A stretch of 7,081 bases of DNA from Pseudolabrys sp. GTDB lineage: Bacteria > Pseudomonadota > Alphaproteobacteria > Rhizobiales > Xanthobacteraceae. The stretch spans positions 1-7,081 of the forward strand of contig JAFAQJ010000157.1 of assembly GCA_019246455.1 (NCBI GenBank), given 5' to 3'. Positions 1 to 6,662 of this stretch are shown piece by piece (positions within the stretch are counted from its first letter, which is position 1; every line of letters starts with the position of its first letter). The notes below the pieces were generated by a model that saw only the letters and a list, made by a program, of their open reading frames with translations, did not search any database and was not told the origin of the DNA. The translations under genes and the position numbers were made by a program.

Positions 1-476
1 TCATGTTCATTCTGGTAACGAATCTGGTCGGACTTATTCCGTATACCTTCACCGTCACGTCCCACATCATCGTCACTGCCGCGTTGGCGCTCACGGTATT
101 TCTCACGGTCCTGTTCTACGGTTTCTGGAAGAACGGGTTGCACTTCTTCAACCTATTCGTGCCGAAGGGCATCCCGATCTACATCCTGCCGCTCATCGTC
201 TTCATCGAAGTCTTGTCGTTCTTGTCGCGGCCCATTTCGCACAGCGTGCGTCTATTCGCGAACATGCTTGCGGGCCACATAACACTCAAAGTGTTCGCAG
301 GCTTTATCACGCTGCTTGGCTCGGCCGGAATCATCGGCATGGCCGGCGCCACGCTGCCGTTAGCGCTGGTCATCGCGCTGACCGCGCTCGAGCTGCTGGT
401 GGCATTCCTTCAGGCTTATGTGTTTGCGATTCTCACCTGCATCTATCTCAACGACGCTATCCATCCGGGTCACTAG
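1..476 (+). CDS. atpB: F0F1 ATP synthase subunit a, 3' part (5' end outside window)
   Basis: Subunit a forms the two proton half-channels beside the c-ring of F-type ATP synthase in the inner membrane. The window holds the C-terminal 157 or so residues; the alphaproteobacterial protein is normally about 250, so roughly 90 N-terminal residues lie upstream. Counting from the Met codon at base 3 (an internal Met), the [10 protein letters not shown] signature is at residues 83-92. R83 is the essential stator arginine (E. coli R210). H92 and E130 occupy the positions of E. coli E219 and H245, the swapped pair typical of alphaproteobacteria and mitochondria. Q137 matches E. coli Q252. Several hydrophobic helices are visible (about 20-42, 59-76, 84-110, 115-150). 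The frame is open to the window edge and ends with TAG at 474-476. It is the first visible gene of the F0 operon, 42 bases before atpE. The assignment is secure. Confidence 0.97.
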   Translation, partial: MFILVTNLVGLIPYTFTVTSHIIVTAALALTVFLTVLFYGFWKNGLHFFNLFVPKGIPIYILPLIVFIEVLSFLSRPISHSVRLFANMLAGHITLKVFAGFITLLGSAGIIGMAGATLPLALVIALTALELLVAFLQAYVFAILTCIYLNDAIHPGH

Positions 477-504
477 GCCCACAGGCAACGCAACAAGATA
501 AATC

Positions 505-512
505 GAGAGGAG
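505..512 (+). promoter_or_regulatory. Strong ribosome binding site of atpE
   Basis: The sequence GAGAGGAG lies six bases before the ATG at 519 and is the best Shine-Dalgarno match in the window. Subunit c is needed in about ten or more copies per enzyme while the other F0 subunits are needed in one, so a strong site here fits the known need for higher atpE translation. That link to stoichiometry is inference. Confidence 0.75.
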
Positions 513-518
513 TTCGTT

Positions 519-746
519 ATGGATCCAGTAGCAGCTAAGTATATCGGTGCCGGCATTGCCTGCATCGGCATGGGCGGCGCCGGCGTCGGCGTCGGCGCGA
601 TTTTCGGCCACTATCTCGCCGCCGCGCTGCGCAATCCGTCGGCCGCGCAGGGCCAATTCGGCAACCTGATCTTCGGGTTCGCCGTGACCGAAGCACTCGG
701 AATCTTCTCGCTGCTGATCGCGCTGCTGCTGTTGTTCGCGCTCTAA
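519..746 (+). CDS. atpE: F0F1 ATP synthase subunit c (proteolipid)
   Basis: This 75-residue protein is the c-ring subunit, whose carboxylate is protonated and deprotonated as the ring turns past subunit a. It has the expected helical hairpin. Helix 1 (about residues 8-33) carries the glycine-rich [10 protein letters not shown] packing motif at 17-26. The polar loop R38-N39-P40 contacts gamma and epsilon. Helix 2 (about 48-74) carries the proton-binding glutamate E58 in AVTEALG. Having Glu rather than Asp at this site, and a short N-terminus, is normal for alphaproteobacteria. It sits between atpB and atpF' as in other Rhizobiales. ATG is chosen because of the strong upstream ribosome site and the full match to the family's N-terminus. 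There is no sodium-binding signature, so proton coupling is inferred. Confidence 0.98.
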   Translation: MDPVAAKYIGAGIACIGMGGAGVGVGAIFGHYLAAALRNPSAAQGQFGNLIFGFAVTEALGIFSLLIALLLLFAL

Positions 747-767
747 TCGAGAGAACGGTCGATCGCG

Positions 768-1304
768 ATGGCCACCACCACGGCACATACTGAGCAGCCT
801 GCTGGTCACAAGGAGCCGTTTCCTCCTTTCAACTCGCAGACGTTCGCCTCGCAGCTGACGTGGTTGGTTCTCACCTTCGTCTTTCTCTACGTGATGATGG
901 CGAAGGTCGCGCTGCCCCGGATTGGCGCGATCATCGATGCGCGCCAGAAACGTATCGAGGGCGATCTTGCCGAAGCCGAAGGGCTCAAGCAGCAGTCGGA
1001 CGCCGCCGTCGCGGCTTACGAGAAGGCGCTAGCTGACGCCCGTAATCGAGCTCAGGCGATCGCCAACGAGACGCGCGACAAGCAGGCTGCCGAAGCTGCT
1101 CAAAACAACAAGGCGCTGGAAGAGCGGCTCAACGCCAAGCTGGCCGAGGCGGAAAAGACCATTGTCGCCACGAAGACCGCCGCGATGTCGAACGTCGCCT
1201 CGATCGCGCAAAGCGCCGCCGCCGCGATTGTCGAGCGGCTGACAGGTAAGGCGCCATCCGAGCAATCGGTTGCCTCCGCCGTCGCCGACGCGCTCAAACG
1301 CTGA
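768..1304 (+). CDS. atpF': F0F1 ATP synthase subunit b' (second b-type stalk subunit)
   Basis: This 178-residue protein is the b' half of the b/b' heterodimeric peripheral stalk that holds F1 against the turning rotor. A polar N-terminal leader of about 28 residues is followed by one transmembrane helix (about 29-48, [16 protein letters not shown]), the conserved [11 protein letters not shown] segment at 49-59, and a long charged, alanine-rich coiled coil to about residue 160. The longer leader and the LPRIG segment separate it from the b subunit encoded next. Alphaproteobacteria, cyanobacteria and chloroplasts have such paired b and b' genes, while E. coli has a b homodimer. The ATG lies 21 bases after the atpE stop with a GAGAGA-type ribosome site further upstream than usual (about 13 bases). 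The gene is also labelled atpF2 or atpG in some genomes; that atpG is not the gamma subunit. Confidence 0.95.
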   Translation: MATTTAHTEQPAGHKEPFPPFNSQTFASQLTWLVLTFVFLYVMMAKVALPRIGAIIDARQKRIEGDLAEAEGLKQQSDAAVAAYEKALADARNRAQAIANETRDKQAAEAAQNNKALEERLNAKLAEAEKTIVATKTAAMSNVASIAQSAAAAIVERLTGKAPSEQSVASAVADALKR

Positions 1305-1309
1305 GAGGA
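1303..1309 (+). promoter_or_regulatory. Ribosome binding site of atpF overlapping the b' stop codon
   Basis: GAGAGGA overlaps the TGA of atpF' (1302-1304) and lies eight bases before the GTG at 1318. This placement decides the start of the b subunit. It also suggests that ribosomes ending on b' help start b, which would keep the two stalk subunits balanced (inference). Confidence 0.7.
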
Positions 1310-1317
1310 TCGCGACC

Positions 1318-1818
1318 GTGGAGCATTTCTTCGACCTACACGAGCCTGAAACCTGGGTCGCGATCGCCTTCGTGTTCTTCGTTTTCGGCCTGGCGTATCT
1401 GGGCGTTCATAAGACAATGACCAAATCGCTCGACGCGCGGGCGGACCGCATCAAAGCCGAGCTCGATGAAGCCACTAAGCTCAAGGTCGAGGCGATGGCG
1501 CTGCTCGCCGAATACCAAAAGAAGCGCCAGGATGCCGAGAGCGAGGCCCAGGCGATCATTGCCGGCGCCAGGGCGGACGCCGAACGCATGGCGGCGGAAT
1601 CCAAAGCCAAGGCAGAGGAATTCGTCGCGCGACGCACCAAGATGGCCGAAACCAAGATCGCGCATGCCGAGGCCCAGGCCGTCGCCGATGTCCGCGCCGC
1701 AGCCGCCGAAGCGGCAGTAGCGGCCGCAGAGAAGATGCTCGCCGAACAGACCAGGGGCACACTGGCGGCCGAACTGATCGCCAAAGGCATCGAAGACGTC
1801 AGCAAGAAGCTGAACTAG
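1318..1818 (+). CDS. atpF: F0F1 ATP synthase subunit b
   Basis: Subunit b pairs with b' to form the peripheral stalk anchoring F1 to the membrane. The product is 166 residues, close to the usual length in Rhizobiales. It has a short N-terminus (DLHEPETWV at 6-14), one transmembrane helix (about 12-30, rich in Val, Phe and Ala), and then a highly charged alanine-rich coiled coil from about 38 to the end. GTG at 1318 is preferred over an in-frame TTG at 1270. It has a good ribosome site at the right distance, and the added 16 residues from the TTG would overlap b' and match nothing typical of the family. It is the last ATP synthase gene here. No F1 genes follow, in keeping with the split F0 and F1 operons of alphaproteobacteria. 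Confidence 0.95.
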   Translation: MEHFFDLHEPETWVAIAFVFFVFGLAYLGVHKTMTKSLDARADRIKAELDEATKLKVEAMALLAEYQKKRQDAESEAQAIIAGARADAERMAAESKAKAEEFVARRTKMAETKIAHAEAQAVADVRAAAAEAAVAAAEKMLAEQTRGTLAAELIAKGIEDVSKKLN

Positions 1819-1973
1819 ACGCTTGCTTTCTCGCCCAATTCCGCGGCTTTTCGCCCCGCTACCCCCACAGTTCACACGCCGTTCCGAAAGCCGGATTTGC
1901 CAGCCACGGCGCCCGCTTTATCCTTCACGCAACTGATTCGTCGGCATTGTTGAGTTGGTAGCCGCGTTCCGGG
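1819..1973. other. Intergenic gap after the F0 operon with an imperfect nested inverted repeat
   Basis: The gap between atpF and the HAD gene has no convincing gene. It contains a nested inverted repeat: CGCCGT (1877-1882) can pair with ACGGCG (1906-1911), and inside it TCCG (1883-1886) pairs with CGGA (1892-1895) around a five-base loop. No T-run follows, so it does not fit a standard Rho-independent terminator. It could help end the F0 transcript by another route, or it may be chance in GC-rich DNA. I see no clear promoter for the HAD gene in this gap. Confidence 0.3.
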
Positions 1974-2654
1974 GTGTTGGGGGCCTGGGGACCGCGCTTG
2001 GTCATTTTCGACTGCAACGGCGTGCTTGTGGAGAGCGAGCAATTGGCGACGGCCATTGTCTCGCAGGAATTCATGCGCGCCGGCTTCAACCTGACGCCTG
2101 AAGTGGTGGCCCGCTATTTCACTGGCCGCCGCCCTGCCGACATGTTCGCCGAAGTCGAGCTTGCCGCTGGACGCAAGCTACCGCCGAATTTTGCCGCGAC
2201 GGTCACGGGCGCCACATTGCGCCGCTTCCGCCAGGAACTGCGGCCGACGCCGCACGCGGCCTACGCCCTGACTTGGCTACGTGGGCCGAAATGCGTTGCC
2301 TCGTCGTCCTCGATCGACCGCATCCGGGTTAGCCTCGAATGCACCGACTTGATCCGATTCTTCGAGCCGTATCTGTTTTCGGCGGGCGACGTAGTGCGCG
2401 GCAAGCCATCGCCCGATCTGTTCCTGCACGCGGCATCGAGGATGAAGGTGAATCCGCGCGACTGCATTGTGGTCGAGGACTCGACCGTCGGCGTCACAGC
2501 GGGTGTCGCCGCCGGAATGTCGGTTATCGGATTCGTCGGTGGCCGGCATGCTGCCGGCAATCTCAGCGATCAGTTGCGTGCCGCCGGTGCGCGCATGGTG
2601 ATCGCGGATCTTCGCGCTCTCAAAGGCGCCGTCCTCGAGCTTCGTGGCTGGTAG
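1974..2654 (+). CDS. HAD-superfamily hydrolase (subfamily IA-like), atypical motif I
   Basis: This 226-residue cytosolic protein resembles the phosphoglycolate phosphatase and beta-phosphoglucomutase branch of the HAD superfamily, which acts on small phosphorylated compounds. Motif I is FDCNGVLVESE at 12-22: the nucleophile D13 is present, but the second Asp, usually the general acid/base, is N15. A helical cap fills about residues 23-100. Motif II is the Ser of CVASSSS near 110, motif III is K144 in RGKPSPD, and motif IV is E168-D169 in VVEDS. The start is uncertain: GTG at 1974 and TTG at 1977 are both possible, an in-frame stop at 1959-1961 limits any extension, and no good ribosome site is visible. 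The substrate cannot be told from sequence. It follows the F0 genes by 155 bases and ends exactly against the opposing lipoprotein gene. The family is certain; the activity is open because of N15. Confidence 0.88.
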   Translation: MLGAWGPRLVIFDCNGVLVESEQLATAIVSQEFMRAGFNLTPEVVARYFTGRRPADMFAEVELAAGRKLPPNFAATVTGATLRRFRQELRPTPHAAYALTWLRGPKCVASSSSIDRIRVSLECTDLIRFFEPYLFSAGDVVRGKPSPDLFLHAASRMKVNPRDCIVVEDSTVGVTAGVAAGMSVIGFVGGRHAAGNLSDQLRAAGARMVIADLRALKGAVLELRGW

Positions 2655-3299
2655 CTAACGCTTTTTCTTCGGCTTTGCGGCAGGCTTTGGCTTCTCGACC
2701 GGCCCGGCATTTGGATCGAACCCGATATATACGACATAGGCGTCGATCAACCCGAGAGGACGTGGCAACGGAAACACGACGTCCTGGTCGACATGCGTGA
2801 AGTTGGCATAGTTCTCGCCCGGATTAACCGTTACGGGAATTCGCGCCAGCTTCGACATGACCGTCTTGGGGGAAGGTCCTTCCTGCACGACGGCATATCG
2901 CAGCGGCACTTCAAGTTGCCCCGGACCGCCAAGCGGCCCGAGAACGATCCGCCCTTCAATGCCAATCTTCATCGTCATGTCGGTGCCGCGCACATGGCAC
3001 TCACGCGCGGTCCGCACGATGCTGCCCTGATACCGCAGATCCATCGCCCCGGTGCTACCTTCGCTCGGCGTAGCCTTGCCGGTGATGGTGAGAGTCGCGG
3101 CGCCGCTACGGATCGTGATGTCCGGACACTCGACGTCGTCATCCTTGACGATGCCCGCTTGGGTAGTCGAGTCGGTGGAAGCCGACGACTTCGAGCCAAA
3201 CAGATCGAAGCTGGGCGTTGAACAGCCGCCAAGCGTGAGCGCGAATACGAGCGGCCCTATTCCTGCAAACGCAAACTTGCGCAAACCATCCTTGTGCAT
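2655..3299 (-). CDS. Predicted lipoprotein of unknown function
   Basis: The product has 214 residues and I do not recognise a named family. The N-terminus has basic residues (K3, R7, K8), a hydrophobic stretch (about 9-23) and a lipobox LGGC with C26, so it is predicted to be a signal-peptidase-II lipoprotein in the cell envelope. A Ser/Thr-rich linker (about 35-48) follows. Residues about 55-195 look like alternating beta strands with many Gly and Pro, and contain two further cysteines (C58, C101) that could form a disulfide in the periplasm. The tail (202-214) is rich in Lys, Pro and Ala. The start has a moderate GGGGA ribosome site about 13 bases upstream and a candidate promoter before that, so it may be transcribed apart from the acetyltransferase gene 64 bases upstream. 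Its TAG stop abuts the stop of the opposing HAD gene. Confidence 0.82.
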   Translation of the reverse strand: MHKDGLRKFAFAGIGPLVFALTLGGCSTPSFDLFGSKSSASTDSTTQAGIVKDDDVECPDITIRSGAATLTITGKATPSEGSTGAMDLRYQGSIVRTARECHVRGTDMTMKIGIEGRIVLGPLGGPGQLEVPLRYAVVQEGPSPKTVMSKLARIPVTVNPGENYANFTHVDQDVVFPLPRPLGLIDAYVVYIGFDPNAGPVEKPKPAAKPKKKR

Positions 3300-3328
3300 A
3301 GACGTTTCTATTTCCCCGCTATTGCGCC

Positions 3329-3358
3329 GTTATAGCAATCCAAGCGTGGCAAACCCAA
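3329..3358 (-). promoter_or_regulatory. Candidate sigma-70-type promoter for the lipoprotein gene
   Basis: On the minus strand TTGGGT (3358-3353) and TATAAC (3334-3329) are separated by 18 bases. The -10 matches the consensus at five of six positions and the -35 keeps the TTG core. Transcription would start near 3322, giving a leader of about 23 bases before the ATG at 3299. The elements fall inside the only gap between the acetyltransferase and lipoprotein genes. It is a pattern match without experimental support. Confidence 0.4.
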
Positions 3359-3363
3359 GGCTG

Positions 3364-3948
3364 TCAGAGGGGATCGTTCTTGAGCCGTGCGTAGAGCAGA
3401 TGGTCGGCCCAGACCCCGTTAATGCAGAGATATTCCCGCGCATAGCCTTCGCGGCGGAAACCCGTCTTCTCGAGAAGCGCAATCGAGGCGGCATTATCTG
3501 GAATGCAGGCGGCCTCGAGCCGATGCAACCGCAACGAGCCGAACGAAAAAGGGATAAGAGCGCGCACCGCCGCGCTCATGTAGCCGCGGCGGGCGAACGG
3601 CTCCCCAACCCAGTAGCCGATGCTGGCAGCCTGCGCGACGCCGCGCCGAAGATTGGCCAGGGTTAATCCGCCGAGCAGCGCGTTATCGCCGGACCGGAAG
3701 ATCAAGAAGGCGTAAGCCTGATCGCTGCGCTGATCCTCAACGTAACGCTTGATCCGGCGGCGGAACGCCCCCCGCGAAAGATCGTCGGAAGGCCAGATCG
3801 GTTCCCAAGGAGTCAAGAAGGCGCGGCTGCGCTCGCGCAAAGAAGCCCATTCGGAAAAATCGGCCATTTGCGGCGCACGCAAATAAACTCCGTCACCGGT
3901 GATGGCGGGAATTGGTTCATTGAGAGTAACGCTGCGGAAAAACGCCAT
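3364..3948 (-). CDS. GNAT-family N-acetyltransferase, RimJ/RimL type
   Basis: This 194-residue cytosolic enzyme is predicted to transfer acetyl from acetyl-CoA to an amino group. RimJ and RimL act on the N-terminal Ala of ribosomal protein S5 and the N-terminal Ser of L7/L12, but the true substrate here is not readable. The N-terminal strand and helix (about 17-45) contain YLRAPQMADFSEWASLR, typical of the family. The acetyl-CoA pyrophosphate-binding loop is in FARRGYMSAAVRAL at 118-131. The late region RLHRLEAACIPDNAASIALL (140-159) includes the conserved N152 and S155, and KTGFRREGY follows at 161-169. Length is usual for RimJ-like proteins. It starts 30 bases after the M16 peptidase stop on the same strand, so it is probably cotranscribed with thrC and the peptidase. 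A RimJ-type label is safe; a specific rimJ assignment is not. Confidence 0.9.
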   Translation of the reverse strand: MAFFRSVTLNEPIPAITGDGVYLRAPQMADFSEWASLRERSRAFLTPWEPIWPSDDLSRGAFRRRIKRYVEDQRSDQAYAFLIFRSGDNALLGGLTLANLRRGVAQAASIGYWVGEPFARRGYMSAAVRALIPFSFGSLRLHRLEAACIPDNAASIALLEKTGFRREGYAREYLCINGVWADHLLYARLKNDPL

Positions 3949-3978
3949 GCGATCGGCCAGTATTCCCCGATGGCGCGG

Positions 3979-5250
3979 TCACGCCGCCCGGCGCATCAGA
4001 CTTTCCGCGATTGCTGCCGTGCTTTCAAGGCCGGTCCCCGGGCCAAGCGCCGCGATGGCCGGCTTGCCCCGGCGGATCAGAGCACGTCCGGCGGCGCGGG
4101 CGCTTTCAACGGTGACGGCTTCGACTTTGGCGACGATTTCTTCGAGCGGAATCGGGCGGCCGAAGATCAGCATCTGGCGCGCCAACTGTTCGGCGCGCGC
4201 GCCTGAGCTTTCCAGCGCCATCAACAGCCCGGCCTTCATCTGTGCCTTGGATTTCGCGATCTCGCTTTCATTGATGGTTTCGGTCGCCCCCGCAATCTCG
4301 TCGATCGCGACACGCATTAATTCCGGGGCGTCAGCGGCGTCGGTGCCAGCGTAGAGTCCAAACATGCCAGTGTCGCTATACGGCATATGGAAAGCGTAGA
4401 TCGAATAGCAAAGACCTCTCTTCTCCCGCACTTCCTGAAAAAGCCGCGACGACATTCCGCCACCCAACACATTAGTGAAGACCTGGAGACTGTAGAGCTG
4501 CTCGTCACGCACTGGCACGCCTTGCAACGCGAACGCGACATGAACCTGCTCGAGGTCGCGCGACTCGATGTGGGTGCCGCCGCCAAATTTCGCTGGCTCC
4601 GGCTGCGGCGCCGTGCCTTTAGAAAAACTCGCAAAGCGCTTCTCGACTTCAGCAACGACAGCGGCATGTTCGACGGCGCCAGCTGCGCCCACGACCATAT
4701 CCGGCGCGCAATAATTACGGTTGAGATAGGCCTTAAGCCGTGCCGGATCGAACGAACGCACGGTGTCCGGCGTGCCCAAAATCGACCGGCCAACCGGCTG
4801 TCCGGGGAACGCCGTCTCTTGGAGATGATCAAACACGACGTCGTTCGGAGTGTCTTCGGCGGCGCCAATTTCCTGCACGATGACATTCTGTTCGCGATGC
4901 AGCTCGCCGGGATCGAAGGTTGGATTGGCGAGAATGTCGGACAGCACATCGATCGCGAGCGGCACGTCGGCCTTTAGGACGCGGGCATAGTAGGCGGTGG
5001 TTTCGACACTGGTTGCGGCGTTCAGATCGCCACCCACGCGCTCGATCTCCTCCGCGATCTGCCGCGCGGTGCGCCGCTTGGTGCCCTTGAAAGCCATGTG
5101 TTCCAGCAAATGCGAAATGCCGTGCTCGTCGGGCCGTTCGTCGCGGCTACCGGACCCAACCCAGACGCCAAGCGAGGCCGTTTCCAGATGCGGCATGGAA
5201 TCAGTAATAACGGAAAGGCCCGACGGCAGTTTCGTCAATTCGACACTCAT
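3979..5250 (-). CDS. M16-family zinc metallopeptidase (processing-peptidase-like)
   Basis: This 423-residue protein belongs to the M16 (pitrilysin) family and resembles the beta subunit of mitochondrial processing peptidase. The inverted zinc motif HLLEH is at 47-51, with H47 and H51 as ligands, E50 as catalytic base, and distal ligand E127 in VIVQEIGAAEDTP. The C-terminal half carries GGGMSSRLFQEVREKRGLCY (263-282), typical of active single-chain M16B enzymes. No signal peptide is visible, so it should be cytosolic; the substrate is unknown. ATG at 5250 is chosen because it forms an ATGA overlap with the thrC stop and the MSVELTKLPSG start fits the family. An upstream in-frame extension to 5367 lies inside thrC and is rejected. 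All metal and catalytic residues are intact, so it is expected to be active. Such genes are often annotated mpp in alphaproteobacteria. Confidence 0.95.
   Translation of the reverse strand: MSVELTKLPSGLSVITDSMPHLETASLGVWVGSGSRDERPDEHGISHLLEHMAFKGTKRRTARQIAEEIERVGGDLNAATSVETTAYYARVLKADVPLAIDVLSDILANPTFDPGELHREQNVIVQEIGAAEDTPNDVVFDHLQETAFPGQPVGRSILGTPDTVRSFDPARLKAYLNRNYCAPDMVVGAAGAVEHAAVVAEVEKRFASFSKGTAPQPEPAKFGGGTHIESRDLEQVHVAFALQGVPVRDEQLYSLQVFTNVLGGGMSSRLFQEVREKRGLCYSIYAFHMPYSDTGMFGLYAGTDAADAPELMRVAIDEIAGATETINESEIAKSKAQMKAGLLMALESSGARAEQLARQMLIFGRPIPLEEIVAKVEAVTVESARAAGRALIRRGKPAIAALGPGTGLESTAAIAESLMRRAA
5247..5250 (-). promoter_or_regulatory. ATGA stop-start overlap between thrC and the M16 peptidase gene
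   Basis: On the minus strand the bases ATGA hold both the peptidase ATG (5250-5248) and the thrC TGA (5249-5247). Such four-base overlaps usually go with translational coupling, so the two proteins are probably made from one transcript in related amounts. The coupling is inferred from the arrangement. Confidence 0.7.
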
Positions 5251-6662
5251 GCCGCTGCTCCCTCCCGCGCTGCGCGCGATACCGACACTACAAATTTCTC
5301 GACCGCGGCCGGTTCCGCAGGCAAGGCCATCACGCGTTCCTGGCGTTTTGGCAAATCGGCCAGCCATTCGGGTAGCGACGGATCAACGCCGCAGGCTTCC
5401 TTAACGGCTGCCGGAAATTTCGCGGGATGCGCGGTTGAAAGCACGATCATCGGCACGGCCGGATCGCGTGGCTCCTTCTCGGCAACCGCCAGCGCGACCG
5501 CGGTATGCGGATCGACGCAATAGCCGCTTTCGTGCAGCGTGGCCCGCATCGTCGCGGCGACTTCGTCCTCGTCGGCTCGCGCGGCGGAGAATTGCCGACG
5601 CAGCTCCTTGAGGGTCGAAGCCGACACGGCGAAGCGCCGCGACTGCGAAAGCGAGCCCATCAACGCGCGCACCGCGGTGGCGTCGCGGCCGCCGACGTCG
5701 AACAGCAGCCGTTCAAAATTCGACGACACCTGAATATCCATCGACGGCGAGGTCGTCGGGATGACATCGCGCACTTCGTATGTGCCGGTGGCGAAGGTTC
5801 GCGCTAAAATGTCGTTGACGTTGGTCGCCACCATAAGTCGATCGATCACCAGGCCCATTTTTGACGCAACGTAGCCCGCATAGACGTCGCCGAAGTTTCC
5901 AGTCGGCACCGTGAACGCGACTTTGCGATGCGGCGCGCCGAGCGCAACCGCCGCCGTCATATAGTAGACGGCCTGCGCCACGATGCGCGCCCAGTTGATG
6001 GAATTGACCGCCGACAGGCGTACGCGATCACGGAAGGCATGGTGATTGAACATCGCCTTCACCAGCGCCTGGCAATCGTCGAAGGTACCTTCGACCGCGA
6101 CCGCGTGGACGTTGGCATCTTCGGCCGTGGTCATCATCCGGCGCTGCACATCGGAAATCCGTCCTTTCGGAAACAACACGACAAGATCGACTTGTGAGCG
6201 GCCACGGAACGCTTCGACCGCTGCCCCCCCGGTGTCGCCCGAAGTGGCGACGACAATCGTCGTGCGCTCGCCCCGCGCGCGCAGTACGTGATCCATCAGC
6301 CGCGCGAGCAACTGCATCGCGAGGTCCTTGAATGCTAAGGTTGGCCCATGAAACAGCTCGAGCACGAAAGTCGACGGCGAGAGTTGGACGAGCGGCACGG
6401 TCGCCGGGTGGCGGAAGCCGCCATAAGCTTCATTTGTAAGCCGCGCGAGATCGGCATCAGCGATGCTGCCGGCCACGAACGGGCGGAGCACATCGAGCGC
6501 CACTTCGGCGTATGGTCGGCCTGCAAAGCCAGCAATTGTTCCGGCGTCGAGCAACGGCCAAGCCTCAGGCACATAGAGACCGCCGTCGCGGGCAAGGCCG
6601 GCGAGCATCACATCGACAAAGTCGAGCGAGGGAGCCTCGCCCCGGGTTGAGACATAACGCAT
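5247..6662 (-). CDS. thrC: Threonine synthase
   Basis: This 471-residue PLP enzyme converts O-phosphohomoserine and water to threonine and phosphate, the last step of threonine synthesis, in the cytosol. The start MRYVSTRGEAPSLDF is the classic N-terminus of the long (class II, E. coli and fungal) threonine synthases, and length agrees. The PLP lysine is K112 in GPTLAFKD (107-114). The cofactor phosphate loop is TSGDTGG at 140-146. SINWARIVAQ (221-230) and PTGNFGDVYAG (253-263) are further family blocks. ATG at 6662 is preferred over an in-frame extension to 6791, which would run into SURF1. The bases before this ATG (GATGTTTCTTCA) lack a Shine-Dalgarno sequence. The gap to the SURF1 stop is 61 bases. 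The gene heads a likely thrC - M16 peptidase - acetyltransferase operon. Confidence 0.97.
   Translation of the reverse strand: MRYVSTRGEAPSLDFVDVMLAGLARDGGLYVPEAWPLLDAGTIAGFAGRPYAEVALDVLRPFVAGSIADADLARLTNEAYGGFRHPATVPLVQLSPSTFVLELFHGPTLAFKDLAMQLLARLMDHVLRARGERTTIVVATSGDTGGAAVEAFRGRSQVDLVVLFPKGRISDVQRRMMTTAEDANVHAVAVEGTFDDCQALVKAMFNHHAFRDRVRLSAVNSINWARIVAQAVYYMTAAVALGAPHRKVAFTVPTGNFGDVYAGYVASKMGLVIDRLMVATNVNDILARTFATGTYEVRDVIPTTSPSMDIQVSSNFERLLFDVGGRDATAVRALMGSLSQSRRFAVSASTLKELRRQFSAARADEDEVAATMRATLHESGYCVDPHTAVALAVAEKEPRDPAVPMIVLSTAHPAKFPAAVKEACGVDPSLPEWLADLPKRQERVMALPAEPAAVEKFVVSVSRAAREGAAA

Noticed and set aside
1270..1317. Upstream in-frame extension of the b subunit from TTG at 1270
   Set aside because: It overlaps the b' gene, has no ribosome site, and the added residues are unlike family N-termini; GTG at 1318 has both a ribosome site and a good N-terminus.
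1336..1875. Minus-strand open frame of 179 codons opposite the b subunit
   Set aside because: Its composition is the mirror of an alanine-rich coiled-coil gene, with no ribosome site or domain; it is a shadow.
2655..2670. Possible Rho-independent terminator for the HAD gene just after its stop (CTTTTTC)
   Set aside because: Only a four-base AGCT/AGCT pairing precedes the T-run, and the T-run is explained by the lysine codons of the opposing gene.
2339..2800. Arg-rich plus-strand open frame overlapping the HAD 3' end and crossing into the lipoprotein gene
   Set aside because: The arginine-rich, low-information product is typical of a wrong frame in GC-rich DNA, and it conflicts with two supported genes.
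3052..3666. Plus-strand open frame of 204 codons opposite the lipoprotein and acetyltransferase genes
   Set aside because: It spans two well-supported minus-strand genes and the promoter gap between them, and its product has no recognisable domain; long antisense frames are common in GC-rich DNA.
4387..4977. Plus-strand open frame of 196 codons inside the peptidase gene
   Set aside because: It is fully antisense to a conserved enzyme with intact catalytic residues and has no recognisable features of its own.
5251..5367. Upstream extension of the M16 peptidase
   Set aside because: The extension lies wholly within thrC in another frame; the ATG at 5250 forms a normal ATGA overlap and gives the family N-terminus.
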